Shown: positions 1 through 11,640, counted from the first letter of the stretch. The stretch is 64,000 nt of DNA from Sabellastarte sp. h YS-2021 (GCA_964017235.1 OZ024935.1:34265596-34329595); one strand, 5' to 3'. A program made the numbers and translations. Notes: generated from the sequence alone by a model not told the origin.

Positions 1-2340
1 GTTGGTGAGAACCAAAGGGAAATTACTTATAACTGTACAAAGTTTGTCTTTCTATGTCCTTGTCTTGCAGGGATATTTCAACAGAAATATTTTTGAGACA
101 TAACAGAAATATGTCGGGCCATGTTCATAAAAGGAATGAGTGAAAGATCACTGAAAAACTTGCTATGGCGTTTTATAACAAGTTTTTAGCTCATCTCCCA
201 CTATTTCTTGTTGTGATTTGGCTCAAGATATCTGAGACATGAACGGTATTTGCTAGGCTTAATTGCAGATAAAAGGTAATGTTTTTAAATTCAGTTGATA
301 AATTTAAAATTTTGGACGCAAAAACTGTTCAAGAAGGCTAGAAATAGATACAAGGAAAATGGGAATGTCTTAACACTGAATTGTTTCTGATGACAGTTGA
401 GGGGAACAGTTTATAAACTTTCAGAAATTGTTATAGCTGAAGGCATTTTTTTCTTATCTCACACAAAAAAATGCTATATTAAAGATTTATAAGCCAGTTT
501 TAGTTACAGTCATAAGGCTAACTGTTTGAGGCTTTTTGTTGAAAGCTTTTTTGACATTATTAATAATGATGTTTGAATATTTAGCAAATGTATCTTTTTA
601 TATTTACTTTATTCACAAGTAAACTATATTATGTGGAAATATTTGGAGCATAGAAACAAAATCTGATACAAAAAACGAGGCTCATAAAAGTTAATGAAAA
701 ACTGTAATCAGTGACAAAATTGTTCTAAATGTAGTTACTTTTATGTTGTTGTTGCAGTTTCTGGTATTATGTACTTTGCCACGTGATACTGATTTTGAAA
801 TTTATGTCAATGTACGTGTATCATTGTTGAATAAAAATGCAAGCATAATGTTTTAAAATCTTTTACCCATCCATTGGTTATTTATGGAATATGTTACCAT
901 TAGACTCAGAGTTTCCTATTGTAGTTACTTTTGATCAATGGAATGCAAAAGCAGCTTTTACTATTAGTTTATTTCATTTTAAGTAAATCGCTAAGAGATA
1001 AAGTCCGAAAAAATTGCTTGCTGACTTAATTTTTATCGCCCTTCAACTTTTCGGAATAGTCAGTGTCTGTCCTTTTGTCCTCTCACAGCCATGGTACATG
1101 GCCTATCATTACTAAATTTTCACAGGAGGTATATCCCACAAAATTTTGTCAAGGCAACTGTTTTCTTTGGCACTTTTAGCTGTTTTCCAAACTTGAAAGC
1201 TTATGCACGATCCTGATGTCAAACCTGAAGCTTCATCACCATCAAACTTTCAAAATCTGTTCACCATAACAGAAGGCCGATCTTGTGCATTTTATTGAAA
1301 TTTTGGCATTGCCATGGTAATGCTTTAAAATTTTCATGACCTCAATAATGTACTTCTGTACAAGGGCAAACTTATACCATTTTCACATGTGTTATATCTT
1401 GAAGTGGTTTGTCACTTAGTAATAAAGCGGCCCGTCAGGGGTGCATATCTGTTTTCACATAGGTTTGACTGATCGCCGGATTATGGTCTCTCTTGAATAA
1501 CTTCTTGAGCTTTCAAATTTTTCTTTCCTTTCTATTTTTCTTTATAACTATAGGGCTGGGAAAAATTTTCCAGATACTTTTAGGAGACCTTAAACTTTAC
1601 AAAGGGAAACCTTAAGCATTTTTCAAAAGCATCCCATTTTTTGCATTTTCAGGAAAAATTACACACACCAATGCTGTAAAATTTATCAGGTACATTCTAG
1701 ACCTAAATCCGCACATATGAAATGATTTTCTGATCAATCGGACCATAGATGCTTCAGTGGGAGGCGTTTGATTTTCATAATTTTTTTTTAAAAATGGATA
1801 CTTTGTATCTCAAAAATGGTCAGGATTTCGGTGTTTTGTTGGAATAACTTATTCAGCTACTTTTTGATAATCTTTCACATGCCGAAGTTTTAGCCCTGTA
1901 TCGGCAATCTTAAGGTCACCTTAATGTCAAAAGGGGGGTTTTAACCCTCCAGTTCACTTAGTTTTTATGTCGTCACTCTGCTACGTGGGCGTACGCGTCC
2001 GGGTGAACAACTTCTCCCAAAACTACAAGGCCTAGAGACATGCTGTTTGTTTTAAAAGATACCTTATCTATCGAGGATGAAAAATTGTTCAAGGCATGCA
2101 AATCTGTCTGTTCGTCTGTTTGCTAGAGACATTATAAGGGAGGTACCCCCACCAAAAGTGTGAAAATTTCAACACTTTATCACAATTTTCTCAGTGACTA
2201 TTGCAGGGATTTCTCTCATATCTTGCTTATACTAGGCCAGAGGTAGATTCTCTTGTGTGAGTGTGAGACCTGGATCTGTCTTATTTTTTTTTAAATAAAT
2301 TTTTTTAATAATTTTTAATGCATTAAAATTCATGAAATCA
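1..2340. other. Non-coding AT-rich stretch, no gene seen
   Basis: No reading frame with recognisable protein similarity is visible on either strand. The sequence is AT-rich with short homopolymers. It may contain old, unrecognised repeats; several phrases about 'ttatggccaccttaaggtca' recur in other repeat stretches of the window. Confidence 0.6.
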
Positions 2341-3290
2341 TGCACTAAATCACTTATAACTTGAAAGGTGTTGCATGTAGAGCATTTTGTTAAAATATGT
2401 TATTCAGTTACTTTTTTCAGAGCTACTACATGGTGAGTAACTTGGGTGTCTATCTCAATAGCTAAGTGAGTAATAGCTACTTTTGGGCTTTTCAGTAACT
2501 TCCATCATGAGTAAATCACTTATAACTTGAAAACTATTGCATATAGAGTATTTTGTTTCAATATGTTATGACCTATTTTGGGGTCAGCCATAACATAGTG
2601 AAGTTCCAGACCTGTGGCTCAATGCACAGCTGAGTAATAGCTACTTTGAAGTTCTCACGGTTGAGTAAATCAGTTGTAATTGGAAAACTATTGCATTTAC
2701 AGAAATTTGTGTAAATATGTTATTCAGCTACTTTTGGGTCAGCTATAACTTAGTGAAATTACAGACCTGTAGCTCATGGCACAACTGAGCAATAGCTATT
2801 TTCAGGTACTGACTGTTGAGTAAATCAGTTGTAACTTGAAAAATATTGCATTTGGAGTATTTTGTTAAAATATGTTGTTCACCTACTTTTGGGTCAGCTA
2901 TAACATAGTGAAATTACAGACCTATAACTCATGGCATAGCTGAGCAATAGCTATTTTCAGGTTCTCACTATTGAGTAAATCAGTTGTAACTTGAAAACTA
3001 TTGCATTTACAGTATTTTGCTTAAATATGTTGTTCACCTACTTTTGGGTCAGCTATAACATAGTAAAAATTCAGACATGTAGCTCATTGCATAGCTGAGT
3101 AATAGCTACTCTGAGGTTATCACTATTGAGTAAATCAGTTGTAAATTGAAAACTATTGCATTTAGAGTATTTTGTTTAAATATGTTATTCACGTAATTTT
3201 TGGTCAGCTATAACATAGTGAAATTGCAGACCTGTATGTCATGGCATAGCTGAGCAATAGTTACTTCAGGTTCTCACTGTTGAGTAACTT
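2341..3290. repeat. Tandem satellite, about 155 bp unit
   Basis: The phrase 'taaatcagttgtaacttgaa' and its variants recur at 2347, 2522, 2666, 2821, 2976, 3131 and (degenerate) 3285. The last four intervals are 154-155 bp; earlier ones are 144-177 bp. Each unit also contains 'gggtcagctataacatagtg' and 'gctgagcaatagctac'. About six diverged copies, no coding potential. Confidence 0.9.
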
Positions 3291-3640
3291 ATTGTATCCA
3301 CTGGATAGCCGCAGTGTGTAGAGAGATTTCACCATTACCGCTCTAACGAAAAAAATATTATAGCTAGCCTTCTCAATTTTGCAGGATATATTAATAACCA
3401 TAAAATGTTGCCTGGGAATATTTTTGGCCTCATTTTGAAAAACAAGATGGCCGCCAGGGACGTTTATTCGACTTTAAACAAGGACTTTTGTTGGACCTCT
3501 AGAGCAAAGGGTATTATAGGTAGAGATCTCAAATTTGCAGGATATGTTCCTCATTATAAAATCTTGACTGGGAATATTTTTGGCCTCATTGTGAAAAACA
3601 AGATGGCCGCCACAGGTGTTTCTTTGTCAGTCATGAAAAG
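3291..3640. repeat. Dimeric repeat of about 156 bp
   Basis: The phrase 'gggaatatttttggcctcatt' followed by 'aacaagatggccgcca' occurs twice, about 156 bp apart (near 3415 and 3571). It bridges the 155 bp satellite on the left and the 147 bp satellite on the right. The 'gatggccgcc' core resembles a YY1 site on the reverse strand. Confidence 0.75.
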
Positions 3641-4660
3641 TGCTTATATCTCCCTTATTATTGGTCCTAGAGGTTTGGGATGGTAAACCAACCTGTAGGA
3701 AATCATGGGCTGTGAATCTTTTGGTGTGGTCAGATTTGACCTTTGACCCCTCCTTCAAGGTCAAACAAGGATAGCCAAACTTAAAAGTGCTTATAATTCG
3801 CTTTTTATTGGTCCTAGAGGTTTGGGATGGTAAACAGACATACAGGAAATCATGGGCTGGGAATCTGTTGATGTGGTCCGATTTGACCTTGGACCCCTCC
3901 TTCAAGGTCAAATGAGGATACCCAAACTAAAAAGTGCTTATAACTCACTTATTATTGGTCCTAGAGGTTTGGAAATGAAAACCAACCTATAGAAAATCAT
4001 GGGCTTGGAATCTTTTGGTGTGGTTGGATTTGACCTTGGACCCTGCCTTCAAGGTCAAACGAGGATAGCCAAACTTAAAAGTGCTTATAACTCACTTATT
4101 AATGGTCCTACAGGTTTGGGATGGTAAACCAACCTACAGGAAATCATGGACTGGGAATCTTTTGGTGTGGTCGCATTTGACCTTGGACCCCTCCTTCAAG
4201 GTCAAACAAGGGTAGCGAAACTTAAAAGTGCCTATAACTCGCTTATTATTGGTCCTAGAGGTTTGGGATGGTAAACCATCCTATAGGAAGTCATGGGCTA
4301 GGAATCTATTGGTGTGGTCGGATTTGACCTTGGACCCTGCCTTCAAGGTCAAACGAGGATAGCCAAACTTAAAAGTGCTTATAACTCGCTTATTAATGGT
4401 CCTAAAAGTTTGGGATGGTAAACCAACATATAGGAAATCATGGGCTGGGATTCTTTTGCTGTGGTCAGATTTGACCTTTGGACCCCTCCTTCTAGGTCAA
4501 ATGAGGACAGCCAAACTTAAAAGTGCTTATAACTCACTTATTATTGGTCCTAGAGGTTTGGGATGGTAAACCAACCTATAGGAAATCGTGGGCTGGGAAT
4601 GTTTTTGTGTGGTTGGATTTGACCTTGGACCCCTTCTTCAAGGTGGAACGAGGATATTGC
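3641..4660. repeat. Tandem satellite, 147 bp unit, about 7 copies
   Basis: The anchor 'tgcttata' starts at 3641, 3788, 3935, 4082, 4229 (one mismatch), 4376 and 4524, giving intervals of 147, 147, 147, 147, 147 and 148 bp. Each unit carries 'ttattggtcctagaggtttg', 'aggaaatcatgggctggg' and 'tttgaccttggacccc'. The regular spacing and few mismatches indicate a fairly homogeneous array. Short open frames inside it are periodic artefacts. Confidence 0.95.
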
Positions 4661-5341
4661 ATTTGCAGTATTTCTTTAAATATGTTTTAACCTACTTTTT
4701 ACACTTAAACAGTTACCTTGTTACTTTCCTTCATAATACCATTTGCAGGGCACAACTTTTTTGTCCTTCTGTCAGCTTCGGAATTTCTTTCGAACATGCT
4801 GTTCAATTATCATTTACTGTACTTCTGTACAGCACTTTCCCTGATAATTATGCTTTCCTCTCATTATCACCTTCACAAATCAAAAACACTCAGTCAGCTG
4901 ACACAGTGCCCGTTCACGGGCACTCTCCTCTTGTTCACTTTTTCTATCAAAATTGGCATATATATTAAGATTTACCAAAGGATTATCCTGACTTTATGGT
5001 GACCTTAAATTGTTCATATTGATGGAGCTATGGCCCCCCCCTAAAGTCATAAAATTGGAATAAAACCATCTGGCCCCTTTTTCCATATCTAACGTATATT
5101 GATATTGAAGTCGATCAAAAGAAGACTGTTACTACCTTATGATTTAAATATTAATAATGTTATAGCCATCTTAAACTTAAAATGTAGGGTTTTTCAGCCC
5201 TAAGCTCAGTTAATGTTTAAATTTTAAAAATAAAACTTGGCATATTTGTAAAGGTTGACAGAAGGGACATTCTGATTTTATTGTCACCTTAAAGTTGCAA
5301 TATCAATGAAGTTATGGTCACCTTACAGTGAAAAAAGGAAG
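4661..5341. other. Non-coding flank with dispersed repeat piece
   Basis: No gene is seen. The stretch around 5090-5185 (a 'ttgatattgaa' phrase followed by 'aataatgttatagccatctt') is closely echoed at 17845-17935, so it is a dispersed repeat. DIRS-A begins immediately to the right. Confidence 0.6.
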
Positions 5342-5382
5342 TTTTATTGCGTTAATACATCCTATCTAATGGACAATTGCTA
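5342..5382 (+). repeat. DIRS terminal repeat (left end of DIRS-A)
   Basis: The motif 'ttttattgcgttaatacatc' followed by 'ctatctaatggacaattgct' matches both inverted ends of DIRS-C (33779-33818 and 39601-39640) and the start of DIRS-B (12057). It defines the 5' boundary of the element. Confidence 0.9.
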
Positions 5383-5495
5383 ATCCGGTCGGCGCAGACT
5401 GGCCCGCCAAACGTCAGAAAAAGACTTCCTGTGTTTCCTCCTGCCGGCTGGTCCCAGTACTGTGCACTCACCAGGTGGCGCATCGTACTTCCTTC

Positions 5496-5517
5496 CTGTC
5501 TAGACAGCGTGACGTCA
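5496..5517 (+). promoter_or_regulatory. Paired palindromes CTGTCTAGACAG and TGACGTCA
   Basis: A perfect 12 bp palindrome (5496-5507) is followed 2 bp later by a full CRE-type octamer (5510-5517). The pair lies about 150 bp upstream of the gag ATG at 5671. It is conserved at 39513-39535 and 33624-33646; in DIRS-B the first palindrome is kept (12181-12192) and the second is damaged. A promoter or factor-binding role is inferred from conservation and position. Confidence 0.5.
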
Positions 5518-5670
5518 TAGCATCTTTTTCGTTTGGCTCATGTAGTGTGCAAACGGATTATTTTGTGATTGGAAAATTGCAAGCTTTTTTTGAGAATACT
5601 GAACGTTTCTTTCTGAAACTTTATTATTTTATTCTACGTTGTGTATAGGCTATATTGTGTATAGACCATT

Positions 5671-6404
5671 ATGTCCTCTCCTAGTCACATGATGGCTGGT
5701 TTTTATCCTCATAGCGTCTGTGCACGCTGTCGTGACAAGAAGAAGGGTCAGGACCCTTGCATTGAAAAGCCAGACTCTGATTGCTTACACTCTAACACCT
5801 TGACTCCTGAACAATTAGCCCACCTCTCCACACCCTCTTATAAGTTGAAGAAAGAAAAGTGAGAGGCCAAGTCTTTTACACCAGCTAAAAAATGTTCTAC
5901 AGACACTCTCAGTCCCACCCGTGTGGACCCGACACTTGTGTCGGTAGTGGGGGTTGTGATGGCCAGAGCACCTCTAGGTCGCCTGGTTTGAGTGCACCAC
6001 CAGCTGAGAAGAAAGGAAAGACAGAAAACAAGAAGTCTACATCTTCTTAGTCGGTCAAACCAGACAAGGTAGTGAAATCATCTTCCAGCCGACTGCCGGC
6101 TTCTACCTATACTGACCAAGAAAAGTCTGCCTCTACTGATACAGCTCAGCCCTCTGAACCGACTGGCCAACAGACCTTACAGTGGCATCTTGCCAGTGCT
6201 CTTGATACTGCCAGGAAGGATTATTCTTCAAGTGATTCAGAGTCAGATAGCCTGTCATCCGACCGACCACCATTAGACATTTATTTGGAAGAGGGTGAAC
6301 TTTCCGACGAGCAAGAGGTTACCATCTCTGACCCTGACCAATCCCTCTCTGAGGAACAGTCATACCGGGAAACGATGAGAGGGATCCGGTCTTACATGGG
6401 TTGA
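5671..6404 (+). pseudogene. DIRS-A gag-like ORF1, N-terminal part (broken)
   Basis: The ATG at 5671 opens a frame with a small Cys cluster (CARCRDKKKGQDPC) that is conserved in DIRS-C (CARCRDKGIGQDPC) and DIRS-B (CVRCRDKGVGDDPC), suggesting a zinc-binding knuckle. A stop ends it at 5862. Similarity resumes at 6072-6404 with a Ser/Asp-rich acidic segment and the conserved phrase 'EEQSYRETMRGIRSYM', matching 'AEQTYRKTLRGVRSFM' of DIRS-C. The product is presumably a nucleocapsid-like protein of the retrotransposon particle; that role is inferred from position. At least one stop and one frameshift interrupt it. Confidence 0.8.
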
Positions 6405-6739
6405 ATCACATACCTGACATTGATTCCAGTGCTACTACGTCGGATGATAACCGATGAGCAAACTGAATCTAACACTGGTACAGGGCTATCTGACACGTAC
6501 TTCAGAAGCAGGAGGTCTGTTTGTAGGCCAGGCAAAGTCACAAGGGAAATGGTTTGGTCTCCACTCCGACCAGAAGAAAGACACTAGTGACACTATTTCC
6601 TCATGGAACACCGGCTCTTCACGCTTAAATAGTACATATTTGAGAATTGCCAGACAGGCCGGAATTGCAACCAAACCTCCTCTGTCCCGGCCCATCTCAC
6701 AAGAAAGCCTACGTAAGTGGGAGAAGTCGTGAATCATCA

Positions 6740-7327
6740 GTGATCTGCAGTCAAGCAGCTGGATTTAATCGTTGCCTGCTTAAGGTTCAACAAAATATGC
6801 AGACCCAACTGAAAGCCATCCGAGGGGAGTCTAAGGGGAAGGCAGCAGCCAAGGGTTCATCAGCAGTCGACGAATTACGGTATTTGTTGGACTTTAATTC
6901 CAGTGTATGCCAGACCATGGCCAAGTCAATGGAACATTTGACTGACTTTGTTTTTGTGAATATGGCCAACACAACCTTACTTAGAAGAGACTCTTATCTC
7001 TCCTATTTGAAAGCCGGAGTGAAAGCCGACAGACTTAATGCTATGACAAAGGTTGCACTGGGTCGGTGTATAAGAAACATTGTTACCACCCCTATGAATG
7101 GGAAGAGAAGAGGTCAGATAGCAAAAGGCAGGACATATCTTCTTGGAAAAACATCTCTGGGTCGGTGTATAAGAAACATTGTTACCACCCCTATGAATGG
7201 GAAGAGAAGAGGTCAGATAGCAAAAGGCAGGACATATCTGCTTGGAAAAACATCTCTCATGGCCAGCATAGGTGGGGCCAAGGAAAACATTTTCATCATG
7301 ACCAGCCAAGGGCCAGCAGTCGTATAA
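6740..7327 (+). pseudogene. DIRS-A gag-like ORF1, C-terminal part
   Basis: Residues such as 'CSQAAGFNRCLLKVQQNMQ' and 'NTTLLRRDSYLSYLKAGVK' match DIRS-C gag ('CNQAAAFSRCLTKVQDNM', 'NFTLARRDSYLEYIKAGIK'). The segment is predicted mostly helical with a basic tail. It contains a 99 bp tandem duplication (7058-7255), and in the duplicated zone the gag-like similarity moves to another frame, so the reading frame is disturbed. Confidence 0.8.
7058..7255 (+). repeat. 99 bp in-frame tandem duplication within gag
   Basis: Positions 7058-7156 and 7157-7255 are nearly identical (one t/g difference seen). The unit is 33 codons long, so frame is kept. DIRS-C lacks the second copy. Confidence 0.95.
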
Positions 7328-7337
7328 ATGGCGATCA

Positions 7338-7760
7338 ATGTTTAGACAGGTTACAGGCACGACTGCTGGCCAGGAGCCATGTACCACAGACAATGAACAC
7401 TTTTGTGAACTTTCCTGTTGTAAAAGTTGCACCTACTGCGCCAGGGAATTCACACAAGAAAAAAATAAGTCCCGGGGCAGCAGTTTGTTATTATCCTCAA
7501 AAAGAGTGCAAATTAAAATATGTCAAAGGTGTTTCTTGTGTCACTCAATGGTCTTGTGTAAAACCTGGAACAAATGTCAAAAATGTTGTACAAAATCTAC
7601 CTGTAGGGGCGAGACTTCAGAACTATTGGCAAACTTGGCTGGATCTGGGAGCCGGTCCGAAAGTAGTTCAAATCCTGAAAGAAGGTTACACCCTCCCATT
7701 TCGGATCTGGCCCAAACTCTCAAGGTCTCCCACAGTCATAAGCTGTTATGTCAATCCCCA
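7338..7760 (+). CDS. DIRS-A Cys-rich frame overlapping start of pol
   Basis: This frame encodes a dense Cys cluster (SCCKSCTYC, ICQRCFLC, KCCTKSTCRG) that is matched Cys for Cys by DIRS-C at 36923-37411 (SCCKSCSFC, ICERCFLC, TCCTKSACRG). It overlaps, in another frame, the N-terminal region of the RT reading frame. In DIRS-C it is in phase with gag, so it is probably the zinc-binding C-terminus of the gag-like protein. Conservation in two copies is seen directly; the metal-binding role is inference. The end is approximate, because the open frame runs on into the RT-coding zone. Confidence 0.6.
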
Positions 7761-9495
7761 CAGGAACCTCTACCTGCTGGAGGCATTACATCAGCTTATC
7801 GACAAAAACGCAGTAGAGCTGGTACAAAACCAAAAATCTCTGGGCTTTTTCAACAGACTATTTCTAGTTCCAAAACCCAACAACAAGTGGAGACCTATAC
7901 TAGATCTGAGCAAATTAAATCTTTTTCTCATGACAAAAAACTTCAAAATGGAGACACCAGAGACCATCGGGACATCCCTTCAACAAGGGGAGTGGGTCAC
8001 CTCAATAGATTTCAAGGACGCCTACTTCCATATACCAATACAGGAACAGTCCAGAAAATATCTGAGATTTCATGTCCAGGGTCAGACATACCAGTTCAAA
8101 GCACTGCCTTTCAGTTAGTCCACAGCACCCTTGGAGTTCACTGTAGTAGCAAAGGAGGTGAAACTGATGGCCATACACAAGGGTATAAGAATCCACCAAT
8201 ACCTATACAACTGGTTGGTGAGAGCCACATCCCACCAGGTCTGTCTCCAGCATACTCAAGATCTAGTGAAAATATGCCAAAAACTAGGTTGGCTGGTGAA
8301 TTTAGAAAAATCAGAACTGGAACCAAAGCAGATCTTCGATTTTGTAGGCTACCAGTTTCGATCTCGGGGCCTGTCGGGTCCGACTGACACCGGACCGATG
8401 ACAGAAACTTGAGGACAAAGTACTACAAATGCTATCACTACCGGCTTGTCTGGTCCGGCAGTTTATGTCTTTGATAGGTTTATTAACAGCAACAGAAAAG
8501 CAAGTTCACCTAGGCCGACTGCATATGACACCCGTACAGTGGCATTTCAAAACAACTGGAGGGTACCCGAATCACTAGAAAAGGTGATCCCCTTTCCCAG
8601 GTCCCTGCACCCCCACTTACAATGGTGGCTAAAAAAAGACAATGTACTCACGGGTCAACCATTACACCCAATAAAACATACTCTGCAAATCTTTACAGAT
8701 ACATCAAAAGAAGGGTGGGGTGTTCACTTAAACAAACACACTGCAAGAGGAGCCTGGTGCCTTCCGGAAAGCAAGCTGCATATAAATTATCTAGAACTCA
8801 AAGCAGTTTTCCTAGCCTTAAAAGGGTTTCAAGACTTCTGTTTAGACAAGAAAGTACTTGTAGCAACAGACAACACCACAGTGGTGTCATACTTAAACAA
8901 GGAAGGTGGTACACCATGTATTAGGTCGGGCCCGCTTTGTGCCCTACTATGGAGAATCTTGAACTTTTGTACCAGAAATCAAGTAACTCTCAAAGCCCGA
9001 CACATTCCAGGCTGGCTGAAAGTGGTAGCAGACAAACTATCCAGGCTAGGCCAGACCATCCAAACAGAGTGGTCTCTCCTTCCAGAGGTCTTCCAGACAA
9101 TATGCAGCAGGTGGTACCGGCCAAAAATAGACATTTTTGCCACAAGGTTCAACAAGTTTCCTCTGTTTGTGTCACCGGTACCAGATCCCCTGGCTACAGC
9201 AGTGGATGCACTCAGTCTGCCATGGGAGGATTTGGACACATATGCCTTCCCACCAGCAGCCATATTGGGCAAAGTGGTGGAGAAGTTGCAGGGTTCCCCA
9301 TGCAAGAGAATCATTCTGATTGCTCTGGGGTGGCCCAACATGCCCTGGTTTTGGGATCTAGTGGCCATGTCCAGTCCAGTCTCGCTGAGCCTGCCCAATC
9401 TGCTCAACCTGTTGACACAGCCCTTCAGTCAGATCCCTCACAGAAATCTGACAAACCAAAATCTCCATGCATGGCTCCTAGAGCATCGGCAATGA
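7540..9495 (+). pseudogene. DIRS-A reverse transcriptase / RNase H (broken)
   Basis: The frame shows typical DIRS RT blocks: 'NRLFLVPKPNNKWRPILDLS', 'TSIDFKDAYFHIPI', 'QFKALPF', then 'FDFVGYQF', followed by RNase H blocks 'LQIFTDTSKEGWG', 'LHINYLELKAV' and 'VATDNTTVVSYLN'. The catalytic box that reads 'QDLDDWLV' in DIRS-C is 'QYLYNWLV' here, so both Asp residues are lost. In-frame stops lie at 8116-8118 and 8410-8412. Between about 8440 and 8560 the similarity shifts frame and back. The RNase H and connecting C-terminal region otherwise stay open to the stop at 9495. Confidence 0.92.
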
Positions 9496-9639
9496 AAGAG
9501 CAGTGACAGTGGCAGCAAGAATTGAGGCTCCTCAAGGAGGATCCACCAGATCAGTCTACGAGGCAAAGTGGGCCATTTTTACAAAATGGTGCCTCACTAA
9601 TCAGGTGGACTTCAGGGCACCCTTGTAAAGTCAGTTGCT

Positions 9640-10275
9640 GACTTCCTTATGTACCTATTTCAGGACAGGAAGTTGCAGCCCAGCACCATTGATGGTTACA
9701 GGTCCGCCATTGCTGATAAACTGGGAAACTCGCCCATCAATATCAGCAAGGACAAAAATCTTACTCGTCTCTTGGATAGTTTCCATAGAGACAAACCCAA
9801 AGGCAAGAGGGGAATCCCCTCCTGGAACCTATCCCTTGTCTTGCACCAGCTAACAAAGGCTCCATTTGAACCTATCAAAGAGGCCTCCTTGAAGCATTTG
9901 ACCTTCAAGACTGTTTTCCTCTTAACCCTTGGGTCGGGGAAGCGTAGAAATGAGATTTATGCTTGGCAACACCAAAATATTAGACACCAATCTGACTGGT
10001 CAAAGCTTTCTTTCCAAGAATCAGTTGGCCAAAGAAGGCCCAGACAGTGTGGTCCCAGTGGTTATACCAGCCCCGGCCCCAACTCTGGATAGATCCCTAA
10101 AGTCTGACAGGTCCCTCTGTCCAGTCAGAGCATTGCTATATATATTTGGATCAGACCTCAGGCGGAATAAGGAGTTTGTTTTTGTCTTCTTTAAGAAAGG
10201 TTTGGACAAAAACATCTCACCTGCCACTATCTCCTCATGGATTAAGCAGACTGTGATCCTATGTTACCAATGACA
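9640..10275 (+). pseudogene. DIRS-A tyrosine recombinase, N-terminal and box I only
   Basis: It matches the DIRS-C recombinase through 'LQPSTIDGYRSAIADKLG', 'SFHRDKPKGKRGIPSWN' and the box I Arg region 'LTLGSGKRRNEIYAW'. A frameshift separates the part ending near 9990 from 'LSKNQLAKEGPDSV' onward. The gene ends just after 'TISSWIKQTVILCYQ', before HxxR and the nucleophilic Tyr, so it cannot be active. Family role: integrates circular cDNA by strand exchange. Confidence 0.88.
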
Positions 10276-10290
10276 TAAACCACATGACCG

Positions 10291-10436
10291 AATTGGCCAC
10301 TATCTAGTAAAATACTGGCATACATAATCTATATCTCCAGATGAAAGTTGGGATATACAAGTTGCAAGTCTGTCCCCACCAACGTACATTTTGCCAGGTG
10401 TGTGCGATTACTCAAACACACTTTAAAGAATTTCTT
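10291..10436. other. Junction after truncated DIRS-A
   Basis: Short non-coding junction between the truncated end of DIRS-A and the 300 bp tandem repeats. No right-hand DIRS terminal repeat is found here. Confidence 0.5.
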
Positions 10437-11640
10437 TCACACTTGGCACACGCATGTATTTAGGTCAGGAGAAGAATCTTTTTCTGGGTTACCTTAAACT
10501 CCCAATGATATATAAGGAACTTATGGCCACCTTAATGTCAGAAATTTGACATTTGGCCACTTAATGCCGTCTATGTAAAAAACTATGTGGCCCATCTGGC
10601 CAAAATTTTATCTGGGAACACATTGATATATTCTTACATATGCTTTTTGTTGAGGCTAAAATTGTGTTTAAGGCCCTTAAAGACCCTGCTTAGACATTTT
10701 TCTACATTTTTCACATATTTTGCCCTGTTACTTGGAAATAGTAAGTCTGACAAGTCTCAAACTGTATTAGATATAACTGCTATATGTAGTATTTTTCTGG
10801 AAAATTTAAAGTCTGTAGCTTTGCTTTTAAGGTCACTTTAAGGTCTTTAAAATCGCCACAGAGTGGCAATAGGTGTCGAACTGTGTGACTGATACAGCTG
10901 AAATCTCATCTGGGAATATAATAATATGTTATGTTTTTGATTTTCAAGGCTTTATATAGACATTCAACCTGTGTATATATGAGGATAATAAAAACCCACC
11001 TGCATGAAGCTTTTTCTACATCTTCCATATATTCTTCCCAGTAACTTGGAAATTGTAAGTCCGACAAGACTTGAAATATAATAGATATAGCTTTAATTTT
11101 AGTCACCTTAAGGGGTCTAAAATCCCTACAGAGACCCAACTTATGGACTTGTTGACACTTTTAAGCCATACAGCTGTCTAACTATGTGGCTGATAGAGCT
11201 GAAATATCATCTGGGAATATATTGATATGTTCGTTTTACATGTGCCAAAAATAAGGCTTTAAGTAAACATTTAACCTCAACATGAGGTCCTTTTTTCTGC
11301 AGTTTTCACATATTTTGCCTTATAACTTGAAATTGGCAAATCTGATCAGACTCAAACTGCAGTAGATATAACTTGTATATGTGATCTTTCTGTATGGAAG
11401 TTTTGAGCTTTGTAGTTTCAATTTTAAGGTCACATTAAAGTTTATGAAATTACCAGAAGGACCCAGTTTATACCTTTTTGTAGAAACTATGTAACGTGTC
11501 TCTATCTTTACCTCATCCCAGTCAATATTAAGATCTGTAAGGTGATAAATGATTGTTTAGAAAGTGATTATCTGTTTATTCAAAATTTTTCTATTTTATC
11601 ATGTCTTGCTTATAACCTCTAAATAAACATAAACTGAGTT
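10437..11640. repeat. About 300 bp tandem repeat, locus 1
   Basis: The landmark 'tctggga' followed by an AT-rich phrase occurs at 10611, 10909 and 11210 (298 and 301 bp apart). Each unit continues with 'cacatattttgccctgttac' or a variant and ends with 'ttttaaggtcac'. The same family is found at 40420-40966 and 43139-43640, and a scrap at 12931-13026. Confidence 0.85.

Larger units (their letters stand above)
5342..10290 (+). mobile_element. DIRS-A: DIRS-like YR retrotransposon, 3' truncated
   Basis: In order on the plus strand the element has a terminal repeat (5342-5382), a gag-like region, a Cys-rich frame, reverse transcriptase/RNase H, and the N-terminal part of a tyrosine recombinase. 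It aligns in the same order with the fuller DIRS-C at 33779-39640 on the other strand. The 3' end, including recombinase HxxR and Tyr boxes and the second inverted terminal repeat, is missing, since similarity to DIRS-C stops near 10270. Several stops and frameshifts show it is dead. Confidence 0.92.

Noticed and set aside
1-2340. Host exons at the left edge
   Set aside because: No conserved protein segment, splice-site pairs or codon bias could be recognised.
3641-4660. Could the regular repeats be a CRISPR array?
   Set aside because: Units are 147 bp with no unique spacers, and the context is eukaryotic. It is a satellite.
4588-5002. Overlapping open frames with hydrophobic stretches (possible membrane proteins)
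   Set aside because: AT-rich sequence next to a satellite, no similarity, no codon pattern, two frames equally open.
8979-9407. Minus-strand frame in DIRS-A
   Set aside because: Antisense shadow of the conserved RNase H coding region.
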